Shown: positions 8,001 through 15,750 of the stretch, piece after piece
Position numbering within the stretch: the first letter of the stretch is position 1
How the letters are laid out: the number at the start of each line of letters is the position of its first letter
Assembly (NCBI RefSeq): GCF_025398735.1
Contig: NZ_CP104694.1
Location: 2,877,001-2,941,000, forward strand
Reading direction: 5' to 3'
DNA length: 64,000 nt
From: Tahibacter amnicola
Lineage (GTDB): Bacteria > Pseudomonadota > Gammaproteobacteria > Xanthomonadales > Rhodanobacteraceae
Program-made: the position numbers and the translations under genes
The notes under the pieces: model-generated
Told to the model about the DNA's origin: nothing
Database searches by the model: none
What the model saw: the letters and a program-made list of their open reading frames with translations, nothing else

Positions 8001-10842
8001 GCTGATGAGCTATCAGGGCGGCGGCAGCGTCACCGGTCATGTTTACCGTCGCGACGGTGCCACGCCGGTGGCCGGTGCCAGACTGCGCCTGCGCAGCGCG
8101 TTGCCGGAATTGCACACCGAGGTCCTCACGGGTTCCGACGGTCTGTTCCGCGTCGACAACGTGCCGCTGGGTACGTTCACGCTGAAATACATGCCGCCGG
8201 CGAACGTCAACGTCGCGGTGGAGGCAAACGGAGATCTGCCGGCGGCGGGAAGCACGGTGGAACGTGATCTCGTGCTCCCGGCGAGCACGATCTTTGCGAT
8301 TCAGGTGCGCAAGGCCGACGGCTCGCCGTATGGCCAGGGCGTCAGCCTGGAGCTTGCCAGCGACGACGCGTTCAACTACGCGCAGACGGATGCGCAAGGT
8401 CGTGTGAACTACACGCACTATTCCGACCTGCCGCTGCGGATCCGCGCGCGTGATCCGTCCAACGGGAACATGTTCGTGCAGACCATCGTCCAGCCGGCCG
8501 ACGGACAGACCGTGCCGGTCGAAATGACCATGGCGGCGGCCGCGGTTGGCGGTCAGGTCCTGGACGTCAACGGTGTGCCGGTGCCCTATGCCCGCGTGCA
8601 GATGGACGACGTGGCCAATGGCAACAACTACACCTCGGGCAGCACCGACCATGAAGGCCGGTTCCTGTTCAACGGAGTGCCCTCGGGCGTGGTGTTTGCC
8701 TTCCAAGGGGTCGATCCCGACAACTCCGTGCACGGCGAAGCGGTGCAGATCACGACGGTGGCGGGACAGACTGCCGAGGTCACACTCAGACTGGCCGGCC
8801 ACGGTACGGTCAGCGGTACGGTCAGGCGGCTCAACGGCACGCCGTTGTCCGATGCCACCGTCGATGCGCGCTACTTCTTCGGTAACGGTGAAGGCACGCA
8901 GATGCTCAGTACGACGACGGACGGTGATGGCCGCTACAGCATCGACCATTTGCCGGTGGGCCAGGCACTCTCCCTCCGGGCGACCGTATACACGCCCGGT
9001 GATTCGTATGGCGCGTCGGCGTCGGCGACGATCGCCGCGCACGGTGGAACAGCGACGGCCGATTTCGACGTGGACCTGCCAGGCGGCAGTGTCGACGTTC
9101 GCGTGCGGTCGGCGGATGACGCCCGGATCGAGGAGACCTGCCAGGTTTGGCTGCGATCCGGTTCCGGCGACGCCAATCGCCATTTCCACTGCAGTCGGCC
9201 GGTTGCTTTCCATGGCGTTGCAGCCGGTCAGGCTGACGTCGAGGTGAATGTGAGTAGTGCCGAGGAGATGAGCCTGCCGTCGCAAACGGTTGCGGTGACC
9301 GCCAACGAAAGCACGGTCGCCCGATTCACGGTTCCTGTGGTGAAAGGCCACGTGCGCTACGCCGGCGGTGACGCGGTTTCGTATCCGTCGGTGAACGTGA
9401 CCGGTTCGGACGGACAGACGCGGTTCGCCCAATCCGACGACGACGGTACGTACCGTTTGCTGGTCAAGCCGGATCTGGGCGACTTCGTGGTACGCGCGCA
9501 AGACGACCATTCCGGTTTGAGTGCCAGTGTGTCGGGCTCGCTCGGTGATGTCACGGTGCCTTCGATCGTGGATGTGCTGCTGCCGTCGTCCGGTACGGTG
9601 CGCGGTCTGCTGACCGATACGTCGACCCAGCCGGTGCCGAACGCCTCCGTGTTCGTTTCCAGCAGCGGCAGCGCGGTCGATCGCGAGACATCCACCGACG
9701 ACGACGGGCGCTACGAGGTCGACCGCGTTGCGCTGGGCCATGTCGATGTTGCCGCCATCCATCCGACGAGCAACAACATTGCCGCGGCCAGCGGACAACT
9801 GTCGGCCAACAACCAGGTGCTCACGCTTAATCCGCAGTTCGGCGTGCCGGGATCCGTGTCCGGTACGGTGCGCAACGCGCAGGGCGATATCGTCGCCGAC
9901 GCGTGCGTCGAGCTGCGCTCGACGGCCGAAGGCCCGGCCTACGCGACCGTCAGTTTGTCGACTACGACCGATGCGGCCGGCCACTACGCGTTCGATGCGG
10001 TGGTTGCCGGCCCGGTCTCCGTGGTTGCCGACAACTGCAACGCACCGCTGACCGTCGGTGTGGCAACCGGCGGCGTCGCGGCGGGGGCGCCGACGACGAT
10101 CGACGTGCAGTTCGGCAATGCCGTCAGCGCCGAGCAGGCGCTCGTCGATTCGCAGTCCGACTATACGTTCCTGATCGACGGCTACGGCACGCTGTCGCCG
10201 TACCTGACCGAGAGCTTCAACGGACGACCGTACGAAGGTGCTTATCGGTTGAGAGTCAATGGCCGCACCTACCCGTACCAGCGTGTGGGGCTGGCGCTGC
10301 AGAACGGACGCGAATTGCAGCTGGGCCCGGTCGCCATGTCCGGCCTGCGCGTGACGCGTCGCTTCTACGTGCCGGCTGACGGTGGCTATGCCCGGATCGT
10401 CGACACGTTCAGCAACGAAACCGGCGCGCCGGTCACCGTGCCCATCGCGGTGGAAGGCCAATACCAGTCGTCTCCGGCCTACCTGCGAACCGCGCCGTCC
10501 GCGACCGGCGGCCGCTACGCGGTGCTGGGGCAGATGCCGGCACGCCGTGGCGGCTGGTCGTCGCCGGGCGTGGCCGGGCTGGTGTTCGCCGGCTCCGGTG
10601 CGGTGGATCCTCCGCAGGTGACCATCACGCCGGACGACGGCGGCTTCCGTTGGCAGTGGACGCCGACCATTGCGGCCGGACAACGCGTCAGCTACGTCCA
10701 TTTCGCCGTGGTGCGCGGCTCGTGGGATTTCGCCGGGGCGGGCGAGTGGTCCGGGCAACTGGCGGATATGGCGATCGCGACGATGTTCGACGGCCTTTCG
10801 CCGGCCGAACGCGAAAGCATCAAGAACTTTACGGTGCAATGA
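1951..10842 (+). CDS. Giant carboxypeptidase-regulatory-like repeat surface protein, 3' part
   Basis: This continues the preceding gene after the frameshift; homologous reading begins at 1888, and the start given here is only the first GTG. About 22 further beta-sandwich repeats of 80-95 residues carry the signature GxVxGxVxxxxGtPVxgAxVxL...TDxxGrYxFxxVpxGxY. They are interrupted by three copies of a separate module of about 235-260 residues, annotated as repeats, the last forming the C-terminus. A segment near 7650-8000 looks like a pre-peptidase C-terminal (PPC)-like domain. No enzyme motif was seen: despite the domain name, this repeat is the non-catalytic transthyretin-like fold of carboxypeptidases. 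The product is probably a secreted, elongated surface protein. The stop codon overlaps the next gene by ATGA, so translation is likely coupled. Confidence 0.85.
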   Translation: MFAGEISATARDDVTRLAGVNAGRLDAEGQALPLDITMAATGRVKGRVLRRDGSVVPGPVRLTLARSNHAIANVALPDGAAYDVDLVPVGDITVYAEELGNGDMGLARTRVESAGDTKTVDVRLVGLGSLRVQTTDVNNAVVAGARVTVSTESPFRTSQEVISGADGIAAFDRVFAGDYRITASKPAPVGALSGSAVGVLLPNEQKSVSVTMRARAIGRIHGRVYRSDGQTPVGAGMVVRMLPEPFLNAFVTHTDANGRYAFESVEANTYAIDALNFFSTDGCPRRDRVRGRATGVVLGTQGQEVEANIQLIGQGQVAGTVTNATGTPMQGIAVRLTNPDPVYGTNVTCNGATTYDTVTDAQGNYSLPDVPPGDFTIAAQNADLSLRAEGRGRVEFDGHVDDVDLTLIDSAVTMPLNLHDANGFRFDIAGNGSIVNGTNNVYVGSGSDTGGMRLEIVQNGTGVPFTNGNGTLGQLSANGQLVEVDDLTPSGLTVKRRIFTPRAGYFTRYTEILRNDTAAPITVGVRVKSHFRNAQANARVVDTSDGDQVLSVAHPTLRDRWVVVDDQVDEDPFGKPSIQASGHLFDGDGATNSVASATFDLSGSIGRLTYEWSDVTVAPGEQVALMHFSFHQIDRATARDAATRLAQLPPEAIGDLTTDERQAIRNFVVPEQSAVQEPLPNLDAGVISGRVLASDGITPVPQAQVRFKSQHRLFGRVRYATTGNDGAYEFRSHLDGTASNAVIPVYGFSLHAEHPATKVTTSVAQGAFPPDAAATVQDLIFASTGNVRGSVKRHNGSVVSDAYVRLCRLDDRIRCSDVEPSPSNSATTDTAGTYWMSGNPPYSYFLFADKPHPQGGRAIYGRATATTTAADTEIADIVMEPTGSIAGVVKGANGTPIVNAEVKLSIDNPNSRVTRSDTAGRYRFTDVPVGQHGLHARDVVSGAQGLANATVTVDIETEQDIVLLGFGTLDVQVNYARGTPAGNSQVFVAGIVQDVKNADSNGVASFQLPVGQYHVVAHHPDGADPFVEGRTTASIQQYGDHIQVTATLLPAGAVHGTIVRPDGSTLAGGFPFSIQQIRGDGANGRNGVTAGVGNYRVGGLPLGTYLLTAYDAGQDRYAEGEFTIESDGQEVLLDLTLLDNRIALPTALYDANRFRFDVQRSGALESGEGTYSDAGMQLLINGQPFAGEGSARMEASRRQLVISQPTPIAGLNVSRKIYVPRGAYFARYIDVLENPTASPITVAVDLRSRYRTGSVIATSDSNAQVGANDRWVTIDDAVDADVRLAYQMPSSAQVFAGGATAPDVVSFDGLEQPTLAARWSTLSVPAGGRVALMHFAVQQINRAGAKASAERLVQLPPEVLADLAETDIAAIRNFAVPTDLASTLPPLPALTASVRGMVYEGDVRTPVRGARVTVQSTHPLFNRVWGMQHDDHCSMPGTDLPGLVSVSAVGGGPNPPPIGSFDIRGELSTATSIPLPEGVDARITVQETMDCFDQRAGHPTTKYPSRVTVKPLSTTHDLIFDTGVLTGTVQGPADFSVTSGTVYRSIDGQGSYLSLFANVRPDGQYVYAGLPAGRYDFLLHTTHPTAVWGDGGLRGELKQIQVNVGDVVAANVETQPTSYIEGAVLTGGGASAVNAVVNLSGAAAEQAYDQCATGCDAATVQGNKGKRAVKRQTRTDSLGRYKFAAVPHGGYDLEIIDPVSNAHVRHDVSVNGSPVVQNAMLPALGSAEVTVRTPAGTPAVDAYVYLKLPDEPERVAGRTDGAGRLTIANIPQGNYRVRVVDPRYPNDPELSPVANGSIAVQGEVDPIALAFKALMSLQIAVIDSTAGGAPVSGASIRLVDARGERLVGNTNAQGLVTANAVVEGAYTVLARVQHQGLWKQLSAEGVVAPADDGQSRVLTFDAAAAGDRPDILAFEGERRLFAVMATAGQRIDVTAGGQEPDNCAIRTEVYSPGLQLLAEGYGFSSGNTITQYNEFGDLHNVVAAVPGAYTIAISARFAWCPLGGYSVGASVDTVATPLMSYQGGGSVTGHVYRRDGATPVAGARLRLRSALPELHTEVLTGSDGLFRVDNVPLGTFTLKYMPPANVNVAVEANGDLPAAGSTVERDLVLPASTIFAIQVRKADGSPYGQGVSLELASDDAFNYAQTDAQGRVNYTHYSDLPLRIRARDPSNGNMFVQTIVQPADGQTVPVEMTMAAAAVGGQVLDVNGVPVPYARVQMDDVANGNNYTSGSTDHEGRFLFNGVPSGVVFAFQGVDPDNSVHGEAVQITTVAGQTAEVTLRLAGHGTVSGTVRRLNGTPLSDATVDARYFFGNGEGTQMLSTTTDGDGRYSIDHLPVGQALSLRATVYTPGDSYGASASATIAAHGGTATADFDVDLPGGSVDVRVRSADDARIEETCQVWLRSGSGDANRHFHCSRPVAFHGVAAGQADVEVNVSSAEEMSLPSQTVAVTANESTVARFTVPVVKGHVRYAGGDAVSYPSVNVTGSDGQTRFAQSDDDGTYRLLVKPDLGDFVVRAQDDHSGLSASVSGSLGDVTVPSIVDVLLPSSGTVRGLLTDTSTQPVPNASVFVSSSGSAVDRETSTDDDGRYEVDRVALGHVDVAAIHPTSNNIAAASGQLSANNQVLTLNPQFGVPGSVSGTVRNAQGDIVADACVELRSTAEGPAYATVSLSTTTDAAGHYAFDAVVAGPVSVVADNCNAPLTVGVATGGVAAGAPTTIDVQFGNAVSAEQALVDSQSDYTFLIDGYGTLSPYLTESFNGRPYEGAYRLRVNGRTYPYQRVGLALQNGRELQLGPVAMSGLRVTRRFYVPADGGYARIVDTFSNETGAPVTVPIAVEGQYQSSPAYLRTAPSATGGRYAVLGQMPARRGGWSSPGVAGLVFAGSGAVDPPQVTITPDDGGFRWQWTPTIAAGQRVSYVHFAVVRGSWDFAGAGEWSGQLADMAIATMFDGLSPAERESIKNFTVQ
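3187..3966 (+). repeat. Module copy 1 inside the giant repeat protein
   Basis: First of three homologous protein modules. It opens with LHDANGFRFDI and has LTVKRRIFTPRAGYFTRY in its middle. A VALMHFSFHQID stretch follows, and it closes with LPPEAIGDL and AIRNFVVP. The same landmarks recur in the other two copies, in the same order, at a protein level too diverged for a recent DNA duplication. Confidence 0.75.
5377..6084 (+). repeat. Module copy 2 inside the giant repeat protein
   Basis: Second copy of the module. Landmarks are LYDANRFRFDV, LNVSRKIYVPRGAYFARY, VALMHFAVQQIN, LPPEVLADL and AIRNFAVP. It is closer to copy 1 than to copy 3. Five regulatory-like repeats separate it from copy 1. Confidence 0.75.
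10138..10839 (+). repeat. Module copy 3 (C-terminal) of the giant repeat protein
   Basis: Most diverged copy and the end of the protein. Landmarks are YTFLIDGYG, LRVTRRFYVPADGGYARI, VSYVHFAVVRG and a final ESIKNFTVQ where copies 1 and 2 have AIRNFxVP. Lying at the very end suggests that the module normally caps a block of repeats. Confidence 0.6.
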
Positions 10843-11372
10843 AAATGATGCGTTGTCTCATTGTGATCCCGCTGTTGGCGGCGGCCGGGCTGGCCGTCGC
10901 CGCCGCAACCCCACCGCGCGAGCGCGTGCTCGGCGGCCTGCTCGTCGACAACGCCGGCGGACGCGGCAGTGCCGTGCCGCTGGAGATCGGGCAGGCGCGC
11001 CTGGTCGTGGTGCTGGACGCGCGCTCGACGCGCAGCCATGCGGCGATCGACGCCCTGCGGCGCGAAGGCTATCGCGGACGTAGCGCCGTGGTGCTGGTCA
11101 TCGGTGATGCTGAATCCTCGCGTGCATTTGCTCGCCGCCGCCAGCTGTTGCCGGAGGCGCGCTGGGTGAGCGCGCGCAGCGCAGCCGTGCTGATGCCGCT
11201 GCAATTGTCTGGAATGCCGGCCATTCTGGGCATCGACAAAGAACAACGCATTCGCTGGCAGGAAACGGGCGTGGCGGAACGCTCGGGCGATTTCGCCGTG
11301 CGCATCAATGACTGGCTGAATTCCGGCGGCGGCAAGCCCGCCGCGGTGAAAGCACCAGGAGGCACGCCATGA
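10839..11372 (+). CDS. Secreted thioredoxin-fold protein without CxxC
   Basis: The start is the ATG of the ATGA overlap with the giant gene. It gives 177 residues with a clean signal peptide (MKMMRCLIVIPLLAAAG...VAA). The mature part has a TlpA/redoxin-like order: a beta strand RLVVVLDARST, a helix HAAIDALRREG, then LSGMPAILGIDKEQRIRW, which resembles the cis-Pro loop and following strand of thioredoxins. The position normally holding CxxC reads ARSTRSH, so no redox pair is present and the mature part shows no cysteine. A structural or chaperone role for its giant neighbours is possible but is inference. It overlaps the RHS gene by another ATGA, placing it between two giant exported proteins. 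Confidence 0.7.
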   Translation: MKMMRCLIVIPLLAAAGLAVAAATPPRERVLGGLLVDNAGGRGSAVPLEIGQARLVVVLDARSTRSHAAIDALRREGYRGRSAVVLVIGDAESSRAFARRRQLLPEARWVSARSAAVLMPLQLSGMPAILGIDKEQRIRWQETGVAERSGDFAVRINDWLNSGGGKPAAVKAPGGTP

Positions 11373-14300
11373 ACCGCGTTGAAGAACCGGCCTGCGTCGT
11401 GGTCGCGCAACCGTCCGCCATTGAATCCCCTGCGGAGCACCGCGTGAATACTCGCCGTACCCCTCGGTTGTTTGCCGCTGTCGTCGCCGTTGTCGCCCTG
11501 TTGACCAGCGCCGCCGGCATGGCCGCGCCCGGTCTGCCCTCGGCGCAGGTACTGGCCGTGGTAGCGGCGGCGGCCGTTGACGGCGAAGTGCCCGATCGCA
11601 TCTTCCGTGACGGCTTCGAAGGTGTCGCAACCGCGTCGGTGGAAATCGTCAGCCCGGCGACGGGCAGCACGGTCTACACGCGGATCCTTCCGGTCGACGT
11701 GCGCGTCCGCGCGGGCACCAGCCCGGTGCAGAGCGTCACCGTCAACGGTCTGCTGGCCGTGGCCGGTGCGACGACCGGCAACGCCACGATGTATCGCGCG
11801 GACGTGCCGCTGACGGACGGCGGCAATACCCTGCGGGCGATCGCCACCTACGGCGACGGTTCCACGCGCGAGACCGAAACGCAGGTCAGCTATGTCGAGG
11901 CCCCGCGCATCACAGTGACCAGTCCGACCGACTGGCAGGTGTTTGGCCCGCTGCCGAACTCCCCCGGTGGCGCAACCAACCTGACCGGCGACGTCGAGCG
12001 CCCGATCAGCATCACCGGCGCCATCAGCAGCGCGGTGGCGCGCGTGGAGATCAACCAGCAGTCGGCCGTACTGGAAAACGGCGGCACCGCGTTCAAGTTC
12101 GAACGTTTTCTGTTGCGCGAAGGCACCAACCTGCTCAGCATCAACGCACACGACGCCCAGGGCCGCACTGTCACGGCGCATCTCACTGTGTACGTGGATC
12201 AGACGGCGCCGATCCTTACGGTGGAAGGATTCGAAGCACCGGTCATCACCTCCGCACGCAAGCTCGACGTTCGCGGTATCGCCAATGATGCCGTGGAAGG
12301 CGGCCTGCATTCGCCGGAGCCGCGTGTCGATATCGTCAATCTGACCAACAACCAGACGGTGCAGGCGGCCGTCAGCGATCGCTACTACATCGCGCGCGAT
12401 CTGCCCTTGGCGGTCGGCACCAACGAGTTGCGCGTCACGGCGAAAGATGCAGTCGGCAATGCGCGCAGCCGCACGGTACAGGTGACGCGCATCGCCGCCG
12501 GTACGCCGCGCGTGACCCTGCTCTCGGGCGATCGCCAACGCGCCGCCGCGCGCAGCGAATTGCCGCAGCCGCTCACGGTGGCCGCGATCGGCCCCGACGG
12601 CCTTCCCCTGGTGAATCTGCCGATCCAGTTCGATATCACGCGCGGTGCGGGCAGCATCAGCGCCGCACCGGGATCGCGAGCGCTGATCGATGGCGTGAAC
12701 CCCGCGCGCCACCTCGTGGTGAACACGGATGCCGCCGGTCGCGCCGGAGTCTGGCTGACGCTGGGCAGCGAAGCGATGGAAGCCGGCGACGTGGTTCGGG
12801 CGAGAACACTCGACCAGGGCGAGGAGGTGGTCTTCACCGCGACCGCGTTGCGTGGCGAACCGCTGTGGGTGCTGATTGCCGGTACCACGGGCAGCCAGTA
12901 CGCGCAGACGAATAGCCAGCCGGTGGAAGGCATGGCCGTGGTCGTGCAAGACCGCGATTTCAATCCCATCGCCGGCGCCTCGGTGCGCTTCACGATCGAA
13001 TCGGGCGATGCGCGTTTCACCGCGCAGTCGGCCCTGGGCGGCACCCCGGCCGCAGACGGTTTGTCGATGACCGTGTTGACTGACAAGAACGGTATGGCGG
13101 CGGTGCGTCCGTTGGCCGGCGGCACGCCGGGTACGGTGAAGGTCAACGCCAGTGCCGCGCTGACGCGTGGTGGCTTCGTCGGCAACGCGTCCTTGCATCT
13201 GGTCGTGCTGGAACGCAGCGACGGACCGACCCGCTTCACCGGCATCGTGCTCGACCATGACGGCACGCCGCTGCCGGGTGTGATTCTGTCGATTACGCGT
13301 ACCAGCCTGGTCGCGCGCACCGATGCGAGCGGACGCTTCACGTTCGACGGTCAGGTGCCGGCCGGCAAGATCGACCTGCACGTCGACGGTCGCGAAGTGC
13401 GCATTCGCCGCGGCGGGCAGCAGCTCGAATATCCGGGCCTGCATTTCGAAACGGCCGTCATTCAAGGCCAGACCAATCAGCTGCCGCATCCGATCTATCT
13501 GCCGCCGATCGACCGGTCGCGGGAAAAGATCGTCGGCGGCAATGCCGACGTGACGCTGGATATTCCCGGTCTGGAAGGTTTCCAGATGGTAGTCAAGGCC
13601 AACAGCGTGACCTTCAAGGACGGCGAGCGCGTCGGTCCGATGGTGGTGACGCGCGTCAACAGCGACCGCCTGCCCATGGTGCCGCCGGGCGGCCAGGCCA
13701 CCTTCGGTGCGGTCGCGTGGACGATTCAGCCGACCGGCGCGCGCTTCGACCCGCCGGTCGAAGTGCGGATTCCGAACGCCACGGGTATGCGTCCCGGCGA
13801 TACGGCCGATATTGTGCAGTGGGATCACGAACTGGCGACCTTCGTGCCGATGGGCCGCGGCACCGTCAACGAAGACGGCACGCAGCTCGTCAGCGACGCC
13901 GGTTCAGGCATCACCAAGGCTGGCTGGGGCGGCAGCACGCCGCCGATCCCGCCGAACGACGGTGACAATAGCGATGACGGCCCCGGTGGCGACGGTCCTG
14001 GCGGTGATGACACGGAAGAAAGTGACAATGAGGAGAATACCGAGGGCGACCCGGTCATCCTCAGCACGGGCGAGTTGCGAGCGTCGGTCACGGATCTTTC
14101 CATCAAGGGCCGTGGCTTCGACTTCCAGTTCACGCGTACGTATCGCAGCAAGTACGAATACAACGGACCGGTCGGTCACGGCTGGAATCACAACCACAAC
14201 GAACGCCTGCATTTCCCGGCGGGCGCCGATGGTGACGTGCGCGCTGCGCGCGGTGACGGCCGTCTCGATACGTACCGTCGTCTGCCCAACGGCAGCTACC

Positions 14301-15691
14301 AGACACCGAACAGCCTCTACACACGTCTGAACAAGAACGCCGACGGTACCTTTACGCTGCGCGACCGGTATGGCTTCGCCACCGAGTTTGATGCCAACGG
14401 CTACATGACCGAGCGGCGCGACCGCAACGGCAATCGCATGACGTACACCTACGATGCGACGCGCCGTCTCGTCACCGTGCACGACACGTTCGGACGTCCG
14501 ATCACCATCGGCTACTACCCGAACGGCCGCATTCACACGGTGACCGATTTCAGCGGACGCGAAGTCGTCTACCAGTACGACAGCTACGGCGATCTCGTGG
14601 GCGTGCGCTCGCCGGTGATCGTCGGTACCTCGACGGGTAACGACTTCCCGCAAGGCAAGCTCACCTCGTATACCTATTCGACGCGTTTCGCCAACGGTGC
14701 GCTCAAGCACAATCTGCTGACGGTGACCGACGGCAATCGCCAGACGTATCTGGAAAATCGCTACGGCCAGAGCGGTTTCCAGCTGGACCGGGTGGTGTAC
14801 CAGCGCCATGGCGCCAACGACCAGGTCTACCACTTCGAGTACCAGGATCTGCCGGGCGGTGCAGCCGATCAGCCGGACGTGCCCGACAACCAGGTCACGA
14901 TGACCGACCGCAACGGCAATGTGGAAGTCCATATCCACAATGCGCGCGGCAATTTGCTTGAGCGCCGCGAGCGGACCAATCGCGACATCAATCCGAACGA
15001 TCCGGCCGAATTCACCACGCTGCACCGCTACACCCTCGACGGTGAACTGCGCGAGACGATTTACCCGGAAGGCAATCGGGTGGAAGTCGTCTACGACACG
15101 CAGAACCCGGATCCGCTCCAGCGCGGCAATCTGCTCAAGCGGATCAAGCGCGCAGGGCCGCGTGGTGCGGAAGGGCAGGAACAGCTCGAAGTCAGCTATC
15201 GCTACGAACCGCTGTTCAACCAGGTCATTTCGGCGGTTGATCCGCGCGGCAATTTGCCGGGCTATGTACCGCCCAACGGCGGTACGGCTTCTGCGGCGCG
15301 CTACACGACGCAGTTCGTCTACGACTATCAGGAATCGAACGACGTTGCGGCGCTGGCCGCGAGCCTGGGCATGACCGAGCAGGCTGTTCGCGATCGCCTG
15401 ACCGCCGCCGGAGTCTCCATCGGCCTGGGCGACGTCAACGGTGACGGCGTCACCGACCAGCGCAAGGGCAACGTCGTGCAGGCGCGCAAGCGGTCGCCGC
15501 GACTGGTCGACGGTTCGACCCAGACGGTTCTGGTCGACTACACCTACAACCGCTTCGGCCAGCCGCTGCGGGAGATCGATCCGGAAGGCAATGTCGATCT
15601 GCACGAGTACTACCCGGAGAACAATCCGGACGGCGCGGGCGCGGCGACCGTATCGACCCGGCCATTGGCCAGCGATACGGGGGTTACCTGA
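11369..15691 (+). CDS. RHS/YD-repeat polymorphic toxin, N-terminal part (frameshifted)
   Basis: ATG 11369 overlaps the upstream stop. A GTG at 11444 with GGAG six bases ahead gives a cleaner signal peptide (TRRTPRLFAAVVAVVALL) and may be the true start. A DRIFRDGFE motif follows the signal. Next come Ig-like domains (about residues 90-370), two further Ig-like regions, one carboxypeptidase-regulatory-like repeat (about 620-670), a ZU5-like region, an acidic Gly/Asp linker (about 860-890) and a DUF6531 start at GDPVILSTGEL. YD repeats follow, such as DRNGNRMTYTYDATRR. The frame ends at TGA just after a five-G run (15679-15683). One more G would read on into the 15751-19731 frame as GGYLKAKIRDAE, so this and the next entry are one gene. 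The signal peptide and absence of a PAAR domain suggest export as a wall-associated RHS protein, not a T6SS effector. Confidence 0.85.
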   Translation: MNRVEEPACVVVAQPSAIESPAEHRVNTRRTPRLFAAVVAVVALLTSAAGMAAPGLPSAQVLAVVAAAAVDGEVPDRIFRDGFEGVATASVEIVSPATGSTVYTRILPVDVRVRAGTSPVQSVTVNGLLAVAGATTGNATMYRADVPLTDGGNTLRAIATYGDGSTRETETQVSYVEAPRITVTSPTDWQVFGPLPNSPGGATNLTGDVERPISITGAISSAVARVEINQQSAVLENGGTAFKFERFLLREGTNLLSINAHDAQGRTVTAHLTVYVDQTAPILTVEGFEAPVITSARKLDVRGIANDAVEGGLHSPEPRVDIVNLTNNQTVQAAVSDRYYIARDLPLAVGTNELRVTAKDAVGNARSRTVQVTRIAAGTPRVTLLSGDRQRAAARSELPQPLTVAAIGPDGLPLVNLPIQFDITRGAGSISAAPGSRALIDGVNPARHLVVNTDAAGRAGVWLTLGSEAMEAGDVVRARTLDQGEEVVFTATALRGEPLWVLIAGTTGSQYAQTNSQPVEGMAVVVQDRDFNPIAGASVRFTIESGDARFTAQSALGGTPAADGLSMTVLTDKNGMAAVRPLAGGTPGTVKVNASAALTRGGFVGNASLHLVVLERSDGPTRFTGIVLDHDGTPLPGVILSITRTSLVARTDASGRFTFDGQVPAGKIDLHVDGREVRIRRGGQQLEYPGLHFETAVIQGQTNQLPHPIYLPPIDRSREKIVGGNADVTLDIPGLEGFQMVVKANSVTFKDGERVGPMVVTRVNSDRLPMVPPGGQATFGAVAWTIQPTGARFDPPVEVRIPNATGMRPGDTADIVQWDHELATFVPMGRGTVNEDGTQLVSDAGSGITKAGWGGSTPPIPPNDGDNSDDGPGGDGPGGDDTEESDNEENTEGDPVILSTGELRASVTDLSIKGRGFDFQFTRTYRSKYEYNGPVGHGWNHNHNERLHFPAGADGDVRAARGDGRLDTYRRLPNGSYQTPNSLYTRLNKNADGTFTLRDRYGFATEFDANGYMTERRDRNGNRMTYTYDATRRLVTVHDTFGRPITIGYYPNGRIHTVTDFSGREVVYQYDSYGDLVGVRSPVIVGTSTGNDFPQGKLTSYTYSTRFANGALKHNLLTVTDGNRQTYLENRYGQSGFQLDRVVYQRHGANDQVYHFEYQDLPGGAADQPDVPDNQVTMTDRNGNVEVHIHNARGNLLERRERTNRDINPNDPAEFTTLHRYTLDGELRETIYPEGNRVEVVYDTQNPDPLQRGNLLKRIKRAGPRGAEGQEQLEVSYRYEPLFNQVISAVDPRGNLPGYVPPNGGTASAARYTTQFVYDYQESNDVAALAASLGMTEQAVRDRLTAAGVSIGLGDVNGDGVTDQRKGNVVQARKRSPRLVDGSTQTVLVDYTYNRFGQPLREIDPEGNVDLHEYYPENNPDGAGAATVSTRPLASDTGVT

Positions 15692-15750
15692 AGGCAAAGA
15701 TCCGCGACGCCGAGACCAGCCCACGCCGTCCGGCGGGCGAGCTGGCGCGC

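Noticed and set aside
4318-10839. Long minus-strand frames (about 916 and 1,068 codons) opposite the giant repeat gene, and a similar one at 2149-4212
   Set aside because: They are shadows of high-GC coding on the plus strand. Their translations are Arg/His/Gly-rich without domains, while the plus strand shows continuous repeats.
3187-10839. Tandem DNA repeats or CRISPR-like array in the giant gene
   Set aside because: Similarity among repeats is at protein level with irregular spacing of 240-290 bases; there are no identical short repeats with uniform spacers.
11069-13828. Minus-strand frame of about 919 codons over the RHS N-terminal part, and others at 13904-16875
   Set aside because: Same shadow effect; the plus strand carries Ig-like, DUF6531 and YD repeats throughout.
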